Of a stretch of 64,000 bases of DNA, positions 48,955 through 61,084 are shown in pieces (position 1 is the first letter of the stretch; each line of letters starts with the position of its first letter). The stretch covers positions 2,914,001 to 2,978,000 of the forward strand of contig JANJXV010000100.1 in the NCBI GenBank assembly GCA_024803745.1, given 5' to 3'. The translations under genes were made by a program, and so were the position numbers. A model generated the notes under the pieces. The model was given only the letters and a program-made list of their open reading frames with translations. It made no database searches and was not told the origin of the DNA. The DNA is from Megascapheus bottae. Its lineage: Eukaryota > Chordata > Mammalia > Rodentia > Geomyidae.

Positions 48955-49415
48955 GTTTTATGCAAGTCCTGGGACTTGAACCCAGGGCCTGGGAACTGTC
49001 CATAAATGTATTTTTTTTTGCTTCAGGCTAGTGTTCTACCACTTGATCCACAGCTCCACTTCCAGATTTTTGGTAATGAACTGTAAATCAGAATATCATG
49101 CAATTTGTTTGGGCTGGATTCAAACCTGATTCTGTGTAGATAGGATTCCAAGTGTGAGCGCACAGAGCCTGGCTAGTATCATTCATCATTCAAGTCATGG
49201 GACTGTAATTCTGCACCTGGGTCTTGTCACTGAGCTTTTCAGCTCAAGATTGCTGCCCTATCCCTTGAGCCATAGGGCCACTTCTGGGTTTCTGGTGGTT
49301 AATTGGAGATAAGAGTCACATGGACTTCAGTGCCCAGGCTGACTTTGAACTGCTATCCTTGGATCCCAGCCTCTTGAGTAGCTACATTTACAAGTGTGAG
49401 CCACCATACCGGGCT
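48955..49415 (-). repeat. Two composite 7SL/ID-like SINEs (antisense)
   Basis: 48955-49180 and 49185-49415 each show 'gggacttgaac' or similar, a 'cttgagccatagggccacttctgg' block and an end with 'agccac..accgggct', the antisense 7SL-like half. Confidence 0.8.
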
Positions 49416-49725
49416 AAATTATTTTTTAAGTTAATTTTTTTTATTAAGTCAATATATAGTTGGCATATGGTTACATAAATAATGAACACATTTATTAAGA
49501 AAATTGTTATCCCCTCCCTCATTTTTCTCTGTTTTCCTACCCTCAGCCCCCTCTCCAACTAGATTGTTCAGTTCATTTCCGTTTAGTGTCTTCCAAATAT
49601 CACTGTTCAATTGGTTCACCCTTTTTCCTTTGTTTTTTTTTACCATTTTATTATACCCTCTCCATTCCCCAAATCACATAAACCTATGTACAAGACACAG
49701 GGTACCCGAATTCAACACAGTGACT
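49416..49725 (-). mobile_element. Old L1 3' UTR piece
   Basis: T-rich start, then 'ggttacataaataatgaacac' and C/T-rich sequence typical of the antisense L1 3' end seen elsewhere in the window (for example 51130 and 57480). Strongly diverged. Confidence 0.5.
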
Positions 49726-49829
49726 ACAGAGAATAAAACTAGAGGGAAAAGAAGAAAAGAGGTAAAAAGCAAAGAAAATGAAAGAACATCATACAGTACC
49801 TTAGAAGCAACAACACTGAAAAAACAAAA

Positions 49830-51125
49830 CATAAAACCTTGGGCTAAAAATGTAGCTTGCCTAGCATGTATGAAACCCTGGATTCCATTCCTCAGCACCA
49901 CATAAACAAAAACTGGAAGTGCCACTGTGACTCAGCTGGTAGATTTCTAACGTTCAGCACAGAGTGTCTCCAAGTGACAAAAATCTGTCACATTTAAGTC
50001 AGGCTTCAGAACTTTGCTAGGAACCAGTTACGTGATTTGGAAGAAAGTCCAATTTTCAAAAAATCACTAGCCAGGCGCTGGGGGGTCATAATTGTCATTC
50101 TACTAGCCAGGGAGAAGGTGATTCAAAGCCTTTGCAAGCAAAAAAACGAAAACAAAAAAAAAACTGTAAGATTCTTCTCTCCACTTATCCACCCAAAAAC
50201 TAAGTGGAGTTGTGGCTAAAACTGGTACAGTATTATCCTTGAGGAAAAAGAACTAAGAGACCTTGCCCAGGTCCAAAGGTCAAGATCCACACCAAGAAAG
50301 AAAAAAAAAGGAGTCCAAATAACTTAGTTTCAAAATTATATCTGGATATCTTAGTAGATTTTTCTGATCTTTCCTCATTCATCTCATGGAACCACATAAT
50401 CTTGATCCTGATCTGACTAAGAGCCTGCATTGTGCTTAATAAATTCATTCCACATATTCCAGTAGAATCTGGACAGCTAACAGCCACTTACCAATGCTTT
50501 ATTCTACGTTTAGGCCAGTATGTCTTCATACCATCTACACAGTCAGCTATATCATCTTTCCAGAAGTAGCCTTGTGTGTAGAACACTCAGAACTAAAATA
50601 ATTGCATAAAGATGTAATAAAACCCCTTGATTCATTAAGAAAATTTCTGTACCACTTAGAGCAAGTACATTAGTGGTATTAACCTCTAGCCTCTTTTTTT
50701 AAAGAAATTTATTAACATTGAATTTTACATCATATTTCAAATGTCATGTTTAACCAACAGGTATTCAAGAAGGCCATCGCTATACAATCACTGGCACATA
50801 AATTTTAGAATATAGTAAAAATTAAGCTGAGTCTTGGTATGTCATAGATACAGATTAATCTATAATAAAACACATGTCTAGAGAGTGTATAGTCTATCCT
50901 ATATTTTTATGTCTATGTAGTTATGTTTATATCTCCAAAATTATGTCCAGAACTTTGGGTATCAACTATTCAATCATTGCTCTACTACTGTTTGAAACTA
51001 ATATCCATATATTAAGGATACCATGTACCTTTTGTTCCTTGGTCTTGACTTATCTCACTCAACAGGATTCACTTTAATTTCATCCACCACCCCAAAAATG
51101 CCATTATTAGTTTTTTCTGTGCAGA
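49830..51125. other. SINE pieces and unassigned sequence
   Basis: A diverged ID-like SINE lies at about 49840-49985 and a composite SINE with A-rich parts at about 50065-50310. The rest (50310-51125) is AT-rich without recognised content. Confidence 0.55.
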
Positions 51126-51685
51126 TCTTTTTTTATGTATTTATTTTTATTGTAATTTATAGAAAGGTTACATTATATTCACCAGATAGAAGGTGCATTA
51201 CTTCTCAAACTTTGATACCCCATGTAATGATATGGTCCCCATTTCCCTTCCCCTACCCCCACTCATGTTCATTTGCCCCCTTCCCTATCCAATTTCAAAT
51301 AACCAATTAGGCACATATGAAACATATCAGAAAACAAGGTGAAATATTGTAACAATATGATATAACGAAAGGATAGCAAAAGAGATAAGAGATCATATAG
51401 TTCATTAAGGACAACAATCACTCATTATATGAGTTTTGTTTCTTCATCTTGGAGGTCCTTACATTTAGTGTCATACTATTTGTCACGATGTCTCTAGAGT
51501 TTGTTCTATTGTAAATCTCTGGTAGCAGAGCCCAAGGTTTCTACTGAATTTGACAAATGAGGGAGACTCTTGGGCCTATGTTCCTTTCAGTTTGGCTTAC
51601 TTCACTTAATATGATTATTTTCCTTTTCATCCACTTCCCCGAGAATGCCATTTTTTTATCTTGTGGGTTGGCTATATATCATTCC

Positions 51686-51690
<5 letters not shown>
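51126..51690 (-). mobile_element. L1 3' end, older subfamily
   Basis: T-rich tail, then 3' UTR matching the array L1 at moderate identity ('gatagaaggtgcatta' and following) into the last part of ORF2. It is followed by a GT microsatellite. Confidence 0.85.
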
Positions 51691-51729
<39 letters not shown>

Positions 51730-51735
51730 CGTGTA
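51691..51735 (+). repeat. (GT)n microsatellite
   Basis: About 20 GT units with a few CG interruptions at the right end, inside the L1 3' end. Confidence 0.97.
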
Positions 51736-51799
51736 TCACATTTTTTGTAGTAGGGCATCTGGTTGTTTCCATCATCCAGCCTCATTTTCTACAGATATT

Positions 51800-52935
51800 T
51801 TCATAGTCTCTTTTTTATTTTCAGGGTAATGTATAGAGGGGTTACGATTACATTTACAGGTAGTGGACTGCATCACTTCTCACACATTTATTCCACTCCA
51901 CATGTTTTTGTCCCCAGTTCCCTCTCCCCTCCCCTTCCCAATCATCTTGTTTCCCCCCTTCCCTTTCCTATTTGACATAAACAAATAAACATATATACAA
52001 TATGCCAGGGAAAAAATCAGAAACAGTAACAATCTGACATTAACCAAAGGGCAAAATAAGAGATGAGAAGTAACATAGTAGATTAAGGACAAAAATCACA
52101 CAAGATTAAGAGCAACGATGACACAAGATATAGCTCTTGTTCCCATATCCTAGAGATCCTTTCATTTAGTCTCATCCTGTATTACCTTATATACCTAGGT
52201 TTTTGAGTTATTGTAATCCTCTGCTAGGAGAGTCCTAGATGTGAACTAATTATTACAAATGAGGGAAACCATTGAGCTTATGTTTCTTTGGGTCTGGCTT
52301 GCTTCACTTAATATGAATTTTTCCAAGTCTTTCCATTTCCTTACAAATGGGGCGATGTCATTCCTTCTGATGGCAGCATAGCATTCCATTGTGTATAAGT
52401 ACCACATCTTCTTGATTCAGTCATCTACTGAGTGGCATCTGGGTTGGTTTCATATCTTTGCTATGGTAAATAGTGCTGCAATGAGCATCATTGTGCTAGT
52501 GGCTTTAGTATGCCCTTTTTTCTGGACAATTGGGTAGATGCCAAGTAGTGCACTTGCTGGATCATAGGGGAGCTCTATGTTCAGTCTTTTGAGGAACCAC
52601 CACACTGCTTTCCCTAGTGGTTGAACGAGTTTACACTCACACCAACAGTGTAGGTGTGATCCCCCCTGGTCACTTCCCCACCAGTATCTCTTATTAGATT
52701 TTTTGATAATGGCCATTCTGACTGGAGTCAGGTGGAATCTCAAAGTTGTTTTGATTTTCATTTCCCTTATTGCTAGAGATATGGAGCATTTCTTCATGTG
52801 TCTAAAGCCTATTTTAATTTTTTCTTCAGAGAATACTCTTTTAAGTCTTTAGCCCACCTTTTAATAGGATGGTTGTTTCTTTGAAGATTTGTTTGGGAGA
52901 GATTCATTTTTTTCAGCTATAGATATATTTTAGAT
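51800..52935 (-). mobile_element. L1 3' end with ORF2 C-terminal part, another copy
   Basis: A second T-rich tail and 3' UTR, then ORF2 C-terminal sequence (open 52797-52450, with a Cys-rich segment in which spacing is kept). It is separate from 51126-51690, with which it overlaps in L1 coordinates. Confidence 0.85.
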
Positions 52936-52959
52936 AACTACATATATTTTTGTAGAATA

Positions 52960-53310
52960 AAGAATGGAAGCCATCATGCTGGCTCACAACTTAATTTCAG
53001 CTGCTTAGGAGGCTCAGGGCTTAGGATCACAGGTCAAAGGCAACCAGGGCCCCACAATGTGTGAGATCAAACTCTGTGAACATACAATGACTGTAAGAGG
53101 AATCTCACTGCCTGGGAATGTAGCCTAATGGTAGAGTGCTCACCTAGAATGCATGAAGACCTAGGTTCTATGCACCGGTACCGCATACTCAGAAAAAAGC
53201 TAGAAGTGGCGATGTGTCTCAAGAGGCAGAGCACTCACCTTGGGCAAGCGAGTCCAATGAAAATGTCTAGGCCCTGAGTCCAAGCCCTAGGACTGGCAAA
53301 AGGGAAAAAA
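52960..53310 (+). repeat. Two SINEs (sense)
   Basis: A 7SL-like half at about 52965-53095 ('gctggctcacaac', 'gctgcttaggaggctcag') and an ID-like SINE at about 53110-53310 with its A-rich tail. Confidence 0.75.
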
Positions 53311-53349
53311 AAGAGCAATCTTACTTAAGTAACAAGGAATGTACCCTAT

Positions 53350-53380
53350 ATTTATTTATTTATTTATTTATTTTTTTGGT
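53350..53380 (+). repeat. (TTTA)n microsatellite
   Basis: Short run of TTTA units followed by a T run. Confidence 0.85.
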
Positions 53381-53584
53381 TTAAACACTAATATATATTT
53401 ATATGAGATGAATCATTCCACCTAAAAACAAAAAATTCCTTTTAGTTTACTTTTCATACATTTTTCATTGACAAAATTGTGGTATACATGTGTGTGAATA
53501 TTTACATATGCATATATGTACATTATATATACATATATATACAGCTCTAGGCAATCAAAATATCTGGGTACTTTTTCAGTGACA

Positions 53585-53995
53585 ATAATATGATTTTTTC
53601 TAAGTCTTTCCATTTCCTAACAAATGGGGCGATGTCATTCTTTCTGACAGCAGCATAGAATTCCATTGTGTACAAATACCACAACTTGTTGATCCACTCA
53701 TCAACTAGTTTGGTTCCATATCTTTGGTATGGTGAATAGAGCTGCAATGAACATGGTTGTGCTAGTGGGTTTAGTATGTCCTTGTTTCTGGGTGGTTGGG
53801 TAAATGCCAAGTAGTGGAATTGCTGGGTCATAGGGGAGTTCTATGTTTAGCCTTTTGAGGCACTGCCACACTGCTTTCCACAGTGGTTGAAGGAGTTTGC
53901 ACTCCCACCAACAGTGTAGTATTGATCCCTCCTGGCCTAATCCCCTCCAGCATCTGTTGTCATTCGTTTTCCTGATCCTGGTCATTCTAGCTGAG
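53585..53995 (-). mobile_element. L1 3' segment of an inverted L1
   Basis: Antisense ORF2 C-terminal part, very similar to the array L1 (compare 45890-46280). It ends at the L1 position of the LTPVRMARI block. The 3' UTR is not present on its left. Confidence 0.9.
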
Positions 53996-54765
53996 GCAAT
54001 CCAAAATATCATATGGAGGAATTTCAATTCCAAACTTTAGACTCTATTACAGAGCTATAATTCTCAAAACAGCTTGGTACTGGCACAAGAACAGGCCTGA
54101 AGACCAATGAATAGAACTGAGGACCCAGATATTAAACCACAGACTATGGCCACCTAATCTTTGACAAGGGAGCCAAAAAAATAGAATGGAAGAAAGACAG
54201 CCTCTTCAACAAGTTGTGCTGGCAGAACTGGTTAAGCACCAGCAGAAAACTAAAGTTGGGTCCTTCTTTGTCACCTTGCACTAGAATTAACTCCAAATGG
54301 ATCAACGATCTGGAGGTAAAACTGACACACTGAAAAGTTTACAGGAAGGAATAGGAGATACACTAGGCCTCCTTGGCACAGGTCAAAACTTTCTTAATAA
54401 GGACCAAGAATCACAACAAATCAGAGAAAGGCTGGATAAGTGGGACTGCAGTAAACTGCAGAGTTTTTGTATGGCAAAGGACATAGCTAGTAAACTAATC
54501 AGGAAGCCTACAGAGTGGGAAAAGATTTTCACCAACCAATCAACGGACAAAGGCCTCATGTCTAAAATATATCAACAACTCAAAAAATTGAATCACTCCA
54601 AAACTAACCTCCAAAGTAACAACCATCTCATTAAAAAATGGGGCAAAGACTTAAAGAGAGTCTTCTCTGAAGAAGAAACAAAAATGGCCTATAGACACAT
54701 GAGGAAATGGTCAACATCTCTGGTCATAAAAGAAATGCAAATCAAAACAACTCTAAAATTGTACC
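53996..54765 (+). mobile_element. Inverted 5' segment of the same L1
   Basis: Sense ORF2, from the stretch for [17 protein letters not shown] sequence to [10 protein letters not shown], the codons that directly precede the start of the other segment in L1 order. Partly open (54297-54902). The two pieces together make an almost gap-free L1 with inverted 5' part, as from twin priming. Confidence 0.9.
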
Positions 54766-54829
54766 CTATAGTTATAAAGACTGAAAAATTCATTAAGAAA
54801 TTAGAAAATATGTATAAAATGCATAATTT

Positions 54830-56255
54830 CTTTTGTGTGTTGGCACTGGGTCTTCAACTGAGTGCTTCAGCTCTATCCCTGACCTTTTTTGCTCAAGGCT
54901 AGCACTCTACCAATGCAGCCCCAAATCAACTATCTTCAGTTGAGATATAAGAGATGAATATTTCAGGGTGCTTCATGAAAAACATTTTTATAAATTGAAA
55001 CTTTCAACACAGTCTTATTTTAGAATGAATGTTGAGATGGGAAGAGCCAGAAAAAGTGAAATGTTTCCTGATCCCCATAGAGAAGAGACTCAGCAGAACC
55101 ACTGTGGTCTGCAGGCTTCTTTGTGAGTTTTGTTTGCTTGTTTGATTTTTGTCAATTGTGGGGCTTGAACTCTGGGCCTGGGCACTGTCCCTGAGCTCTT
55201 CAGCTCAAGGCTAGTGCTTTAATCTGTGAGCCACAGTGCCACTTCTGGTTTTTCTGGCAGTTAACTGGGTACTTTGGCTGGCTTTAAACTCTGATTCTTA
55301 GATCTTAGCCTCCTGAATAGCTAAGATTATAGGTGTGAGGTACCATCACCAGGCTGCTGCTCTGTTACTATGCAGGTTCTGGATCAAGAACTTCAAGTTC
55401 TTACCTCAATTTTTTCTTCTCTTGCCTGATACTCTGCCATTTGAACGAAGCCCCAGTTCCTGGTCTTTGTTGATTAATGAGAGATATTATGATTTTCTAA
55501 TATTCAGAGCAATGATTATAAAACCCAGCATTTTACTTACTTGAATAAATTAAGAGACAGGACCTAGTGAGATGGAAAACAAAATTTTTTTTCAAGTTGC
55601 TATCTTGTTCTAATGCATAAGTCTGGCTATTTTGCTTACACACAAATATGTATTTTACCAGTTTCTACTCTATTTTTGCTTAGCTTAAAACCACCACTGC
55701 CATTTCATAGATTTTGTTGTTGTTGTTGGCGGTGCTTGAACTCTGTGCCTGGGCTGTTCCTCAGATCTTCAGTTCAATGCCAGTGCTCTACTACTTTTGA
55801 TTTGGCCAGTCCTGGGTTAACTCAGGGACTGAGCACTGTCCTTATATTTTCTCAAAGCTAGGGCTCTACCACTTCAGCCTCGGCACCACTTCCAGCATTT
55901 TTCTATGTATGTGGTATTGAGGAATTGAACCCAGGTCTTCGTGCATGCTAGGCAAGCACTCTACCACTAGGCCAAACTCCCAGCCCAAAATTATTCATCA
56001 TTACCATTAGCTATCTTCTTTTTTTATTATTGATTTGTCATGGTGCTTGCACTTTGGGCCTGGACACTGTCCCTGAGCTCTCCAGCTCAAGGCTAGCGCT
56101 CTTCCTCTACAGCTCCATTTTTGGTTTCTGGTAGTTAATTGGTGATGTAAGTCTCACAAACATACTTGTTCAGGCTGGCTTTGGGCTTTGAACCAAGATC
56201 CTCCAATCTCAGCCTCCATAGTAGCTAGAATTACATGCTTCAGCCAGCAGTGCCT
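54830..56255 (-). repeat. Cluster of antisense SINEs
   Basis: SINE pieces at about 54835-54925, 55150-55355, 55725-55985 (two overlapping) and 56025-56250. Each shows 'ggcttgaactctgggcctgg' or a close variant, the 'cagctcaaggctag' block and, in composite ones, the 7SL-like half. Between them, 55360-55720 holds unassigned AT-rich sequence. Confidence 0.75.
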
Positions 56256-56261
56256 GACTGT

Positions 56262-56393
56262 TTGATGTCTCTGTCTCTGTCTCTCTGTCTCTGTCTGTCT
56301 CTGTCTGTCTGCCTGTCTGTCTGTCTCTCTCTCTGTCTCTCTCTCTGTCTCTCTGTCTCTCTCTCTGTCTCTCTCTGTCTCTCTCTCTGTCTC

Positions 56394-56465
<72 letters not shown>
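56262..56465 (+). repeat. (TCTG/TC)n microsatellite
   Basis: About 200 bp of TCTG and TCTC units becoming pure TC at the right end. Open frames within it are artefacts. Confidence 0.97.
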
Positions 56466-56467
<2 letters not shown>

Positions 56468-56469
56468 GG

Positions 56470-57465
56470 TTGTGAGACTTTAATTGTGCACCTGGGCAGT
56501 GTCCCTGGGCCCTTCAGCTCAAGGCTACAACCTTAAACACCTTGAGCCACAGTGTCACTTCTGCTTTTCTGGTGCTTAAGTGGAAGTAACAGTTTCATGG
56601 ACTTTAGTGTCTGGCCTGCCTTTGAACTGTGATCCTCAGAACACAACCTTCTGAGATCATTTCCAGCTTTTTTTTTTGGTGTAAGTGGTACAGAGTAATT
56701 GAACACAGGGCTTTGTGCATACTAGGAAAGCAAACTACCACTAGTGTGCACTCCAGCCTTAGATAAGGGCTTTCTTTTTCGTTTTCTTTGTTTCACTCAT
56801 GGGGCTTGAACTCTGGGCCTGGATGTTTACCTTAAGCTCTTCAGCTCAAGGCAAGAGCTCTACCACTTGAGGCACATTGTCATTTTGAATTTTCTGGATT
56901 ATTTGGAAATAAGATTCTCACAGATTTTTATGCCTGGGCCGTCTTTGAACCTCGATCCTCCAGGGTAGCTAGGGTTACCAGGGTGAGCCACCAGTCACGG
57001 GCATTAAATTATTATTTTTTGCATGTCCTATGGCTTCAACTCATGGCCAGAGCACTGTCCTAGGGCTTGCTCAAGGATAGCACTTTACTTCAGCCAGCCA
57101 ACTCCCGGTCCAAATAGGCCACTCTTGAAGCTAGAATTACAGAGATCTGCCATAATACTGGCATGTCGTTATCTAAGTATATAATTTTTCTTCTATTTTT
57201 GATGGCTTTTCCTTAGTGGACATATTTCCTACATATTTTATGGAAAACTTCCTTCCCACTGGGGCCATAAGTTAAGCCTAGTGGAAGAGTTCTTGGCGAG
57301 CATGCATGAAGACCCAAGTTCAATTCCTCAGCACAACATAGATAAAAAAAGATACAAGTGGTGCTGTGGCACATGTGATAGAACTTGAGCCTTAAGAATA
57401 AACAAAAACAAAAACAAGGATCGTGCTCAGGTCCTGAGTCTAAGCACAGTACTGGCAAAAAAATT
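56470..57465. repeat. SINE-rich stretch
   Basis: Antisense composite SINEs at about 56470-56660 and 56790-57005, further antisense ID-like pieces at 56660-56760 and 57015-57110, and a sense ID-like SINE at about 57265-57465. Confidence 0.7.
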
Positions 57466-57479
57466 CTGCCCAAAGTAGA

Positions 57480-57660
57480 CATTTAATCTTATTGTACTTT
57501 TCAAAAAATTTGTTGTCAAGGTGATATACAAAGAGATTGCTGTTACATATGTAATGAGTACATTTCTTGTAACACTGTTACCCCCTCCCCACTTTTCTCT
57601 TTCCCTTCCCCCCAAGTCATAAATTTCATTTACAACAAATATATATGTATTTTCATTCCT
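57480..57660 (-). mobile_element. Old L1 3' UTR piece
   Basis: Resembles 49430-49680: 'ttgctgttacatatgtaatg' and a C/T-rich block. Diverged, no ORF2. Confidence 0.45.
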
Positions 57661-58639
57661 GAAAAAAATAGTTTAAAATGTGTTCAAATAAATGATGTAG
57701 GTTGATATATTTATCAAAATGGATTACTTGAACTCTAAAATAAACATTCGAGGTAATTTTTCTCATGAAATTGTAGTAATGCTATAAAACTAATAAAAAG
57801 AAATTTTAGTTATTAATTTCTTATGTTTTACCTTTAACATTATTACACTAAGCATACTGTTTATGGTATTAATACAGACATCATGAAATATGATTATGTA
57901 AAAAAATTAAATGATTCAAAATAGTAAGGTTGGGGGCCAGTAGTTTGGCTTGGTGGCACACACCCTGGACTGGCAAAAAACAAGTAGGGTTAGATAAAAT
58001 AGATTTATTTCCAAATGTGTGGAAAATGGTATGATTTCTTGTTTGGCTAGTCCTGGGGCTTGAACTGAGGGACCAGGAACTGTCCTTGGCCACATTGGTT
58101 CAAGGGTGGCACTCTGACACCTGAGCCACAGTGCCCCATCTGCTTTTTCTGTGTATGCGGTGCCGAGGAATTGAATCAAGGTCTTCTTGTATACTAGGCG
58201 AGCACTCTACAACTAGGCCACATTCAAAGCCAAAGTAGATTTTTGATGCAATTGTGGAGTTTTAATTTTCTTAAAGATTTGTACAAAGCACAATGGATAT
58301 ATAAACAGACTTGAACTCACAGAACAGAGTCCCACATAATATTACAGTTACTCTGGCACTTCTCCCGATTGACAAAACACATTTATAGGCATCTGCTCTG
58401 TCCTTAAGCTTTGGTAGCTGACTTGTCTTTCCATGGAGGCGTGGCCTGGATTCCTGGTGATTCCATGCATTTCATAGTTCCCTGTATATCCAGTAAGATT
58501 GTCTTCTATGAGACCAGACCTGTCTGGTTTTTGCCCACCCAGGACCTATGTATCTGAGGTCTCACATTCTAAGTGGACAATAAAACACAGTATAATAAGG
58601 ACTGAAGAACTGCACACCATAATATTAACAATGAGAGTT
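57661..58639. other. Unassigned sequence with one SINE
   Basis: AT-rich to about 57930, a partial SINE at 57935-57980, an antisense ID-like SINE at about 58035-58235, then no recognised content. Confidence 0.6.
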
Positions 58640-60020
58640 TAATAGTTAGCAAAGTAAATACAATGAATACTTGACAAGAATCATGAGAGCAAGATAAAGA
58701 GATGTCTTTTTAGGAAGGGGACAAGGAAGCTCTAAATCCAGACTGGCCTCCAAGTTGCCTTCAGACAGTAATTCTACTTCAGAGTCCTCAGAAGGGTCTC
58801 CTTCCTCATGAGAAACAGAATGTCTTTCCTGAGTTAAGAGGGGGATGGATTCTGGTTTGTCGAATGGAGACTGAGTCTCTTTTAGTGAGATGGATGGGTC
58901 TGGATATTCTGTGAGGATGGATTCATTTTCCTCCAATGAATCCAGTATTGAGAGTACACTTGCTGCTTCCCATGGGGACATTTTCCATGAGCCCAGCGTG
59001 TGCCCCTTCAGCTTGCACAATAAGTGGAGTGTTACTCTGACTCAGATGGACTGACTCTGGGTGGAGTGTGAAAGGAAACGGAAGGAAATCTGGCTGCTCT
59101 TTTTCTTCCTCCATAGTATCTGCAGGTTCAACTGTGTCACACATGGGGTTCAGAGCAAAAGGTATATCCACAGGACTCTAAACCTGTTTGGTAATTTCTA
59201 CAGAAGGCCCATGCTTTCTGGAGTGCAGTGATGATTCTCAGTCTCCATCAGTCACCAGCTCCATTGGTGGGTTTTTCATCCGGAGTTCAGGATAAGCTCT
59301 TCCACGATGACCCAAACTTAAGAATGGAAATAGGTACAGAGTGGACAGAGTGGACTCTGCAAGTGGAAGTGTCACTCAACTTCCATGAGGATCTAATGGA
59401 GGAACCTGTAGAACTGGAGTTTGGACTTAACTCTGAGAAGGTGTAGGGTCTTTCTAATGAGTGCTTATTCCCGAGTCCTTTCAGAGTACAGACATTACCT
59501 GGCTGCCACCACCCATAAAGGGCATTTTGCCAAGCTCTGTAGAAGTAAGGGCCAACCAATATCTAGACCACATGGGCTTCCTACTCACAGGCTCTGAGGC
59601 ACCCACACCAGGACTTCTACTTTTTCTTGGTCTTACTGGTTGCACATTCCTCCAGCTGGTCAAAAAGTATGTGTTTAGAAGAGCAGGTCCAAAGCCGGCA
59701 TTTGGAGCCTCATATAGAGCTTGAGTTGTGTCAGGGTGTGGCAGTTCTTGAACTCGTAGAAATCACAGGGGTAGAAGTGCATTCACATCGTGTAGATGGA
59801 ACACATGATGCTGTGGGCACATTCGGTACAAGGAAAGTGAGAGCCTTCTCTCTCCATCCTGAGCCTTCTACCAAAGCCCCATTCTTGCAGGACTCTAATG
59901 CCGTGGCTGTCCTGCAGAGATGTGCACTTATGTGCTGGGAGGGGGGTAAGAGCCACTCGAGAACAGGATGACTTTTACACCCCACTTCCAGAAGCTTCTG
60001 AGAGAGGCCTCTATGCATCT
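58640..60020 (-). other. Unrecognised block with decayed open frames
   Basis: On the minus strand, several overlapping open stretches follow each other without SINE or L1 signature: 59559-59287, 59171-58923 and 59020-58646. The last one is acidic and Ser/Glu/Pro-rich and ends in a hydrophobic stretch. Frames on the plus strand (59228-59446, 59461-59724) are of similar length, so strand is uncertain. An alternating set of frames is what a processed or decayed coding sequence would give, but I do not recognise a family. It may be non-coding. Confidence 0.3.
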
Positions 60021-60104
60021 GTCCAAAGTAAACGCACCTTAAATTAACTAAGTAAATGCTATAAATAAATCAATAAGTGAATGCTCCAAATAAAGAACTA
60101 AATG

Positions 60105-60340
60105 CTCATTCCTCTAATCTTAGCCACCCAGCAGGCTGAGCTCTGAAGATCACAGTGGAAAGCCAGTCTAGTCAGTAAAAGTCTAAAGGCACTTGTCTTC
60201 AATTAGGCAGCAAAAAGCCAGAACTTGACCTATGACTCAAATGGTACAGTGCTAATTTTTGAACACCAAAGGAATGGCATTTAGACCTGGGTTCAGGTTC
60301 AAGTGGCAGCACTGGACCACACACCAAAATGTAAATGCTT
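60105..60340 (+). repeat. Composite SINE (sense)
   Basis: 7SL-like half ('tcttagccacccagcaggctgag') followed by an ID-like half ('aacttgacctatgactcaaatgg'). Confidence 0.75.
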
Positions 60341-61084
60341 TCAGGTTCTAACAGGCAAAGCTATCGCAATCCCTCCCTGATGGCTCAAAAGTGATTCAGC
60401 CCCCAGCTTTTCCTCTGACTCCAGTATTTCACAGGCCTTCGCCATTAGTACTGACACCTCATTTCTTAGTGGGCAATGGGATTTCCTAGAATGTCACCTA
60501 GGTGAGGGCTGCAGTTGGGAGCCACTTACTCATGCCTGAAATCCAACTTCTCAGTAAGCACACTGTTGAGACTCCAGTAGCTTGTGAGGGAAATGAAATG
60601 GCATGGTGTCCCAGTCATAATAAAGTAGTTTGTGCACTTGTATCATGCTTAGCTCCCCTGTGAACACCGCAGTGAACCAAACAGGCTCAGAGAGGAGCCA
60701 AGTATTCCAAGACCTGGCCAGGAGGGGTGATCAAACCTGGGTTTGGAGGGGGAACACTCACTTTTTCAAGAGAATTTCCAGCAACTACTACATTGTCCTC
60801 CACTATTTGAAATTGTGCAGGAAGTTTCCCACATAAAAGAGATCACCTTTCTCATAGGCAGGGATCAGCTTTGTCAGCAGCATCTCCAACAGGCCTTCCT
60901 CCAGGATCCATAGGTTACAAGGCTCATTCAGAGTCTGAGCTGACTTATCATCACACTATGTTGGCAAAACAGTGGATATTTCAAACGTCGGAATGGGACC
61001 ACACTTCACACTGAGGAATTGGAATAGAGTAGATTGGAAATGACACACTCTAATCAAAGTATAGTCACTTGAAAGCACTCAAGA
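60341..61084. other. Unassigned sequence
   Basis: No coding frame, SINE or L1 recognised. The last 70 bp (from about 61015) form the unbroken flank of the inverted X copy. Confidence 0.6.

Noticed and set aside
54297..54902. 201-codon plus-strand gene
   Set aside because: It is L1 ORF2 sequence in the inverted segment; the end runs into unrelated DNA and a SINE.
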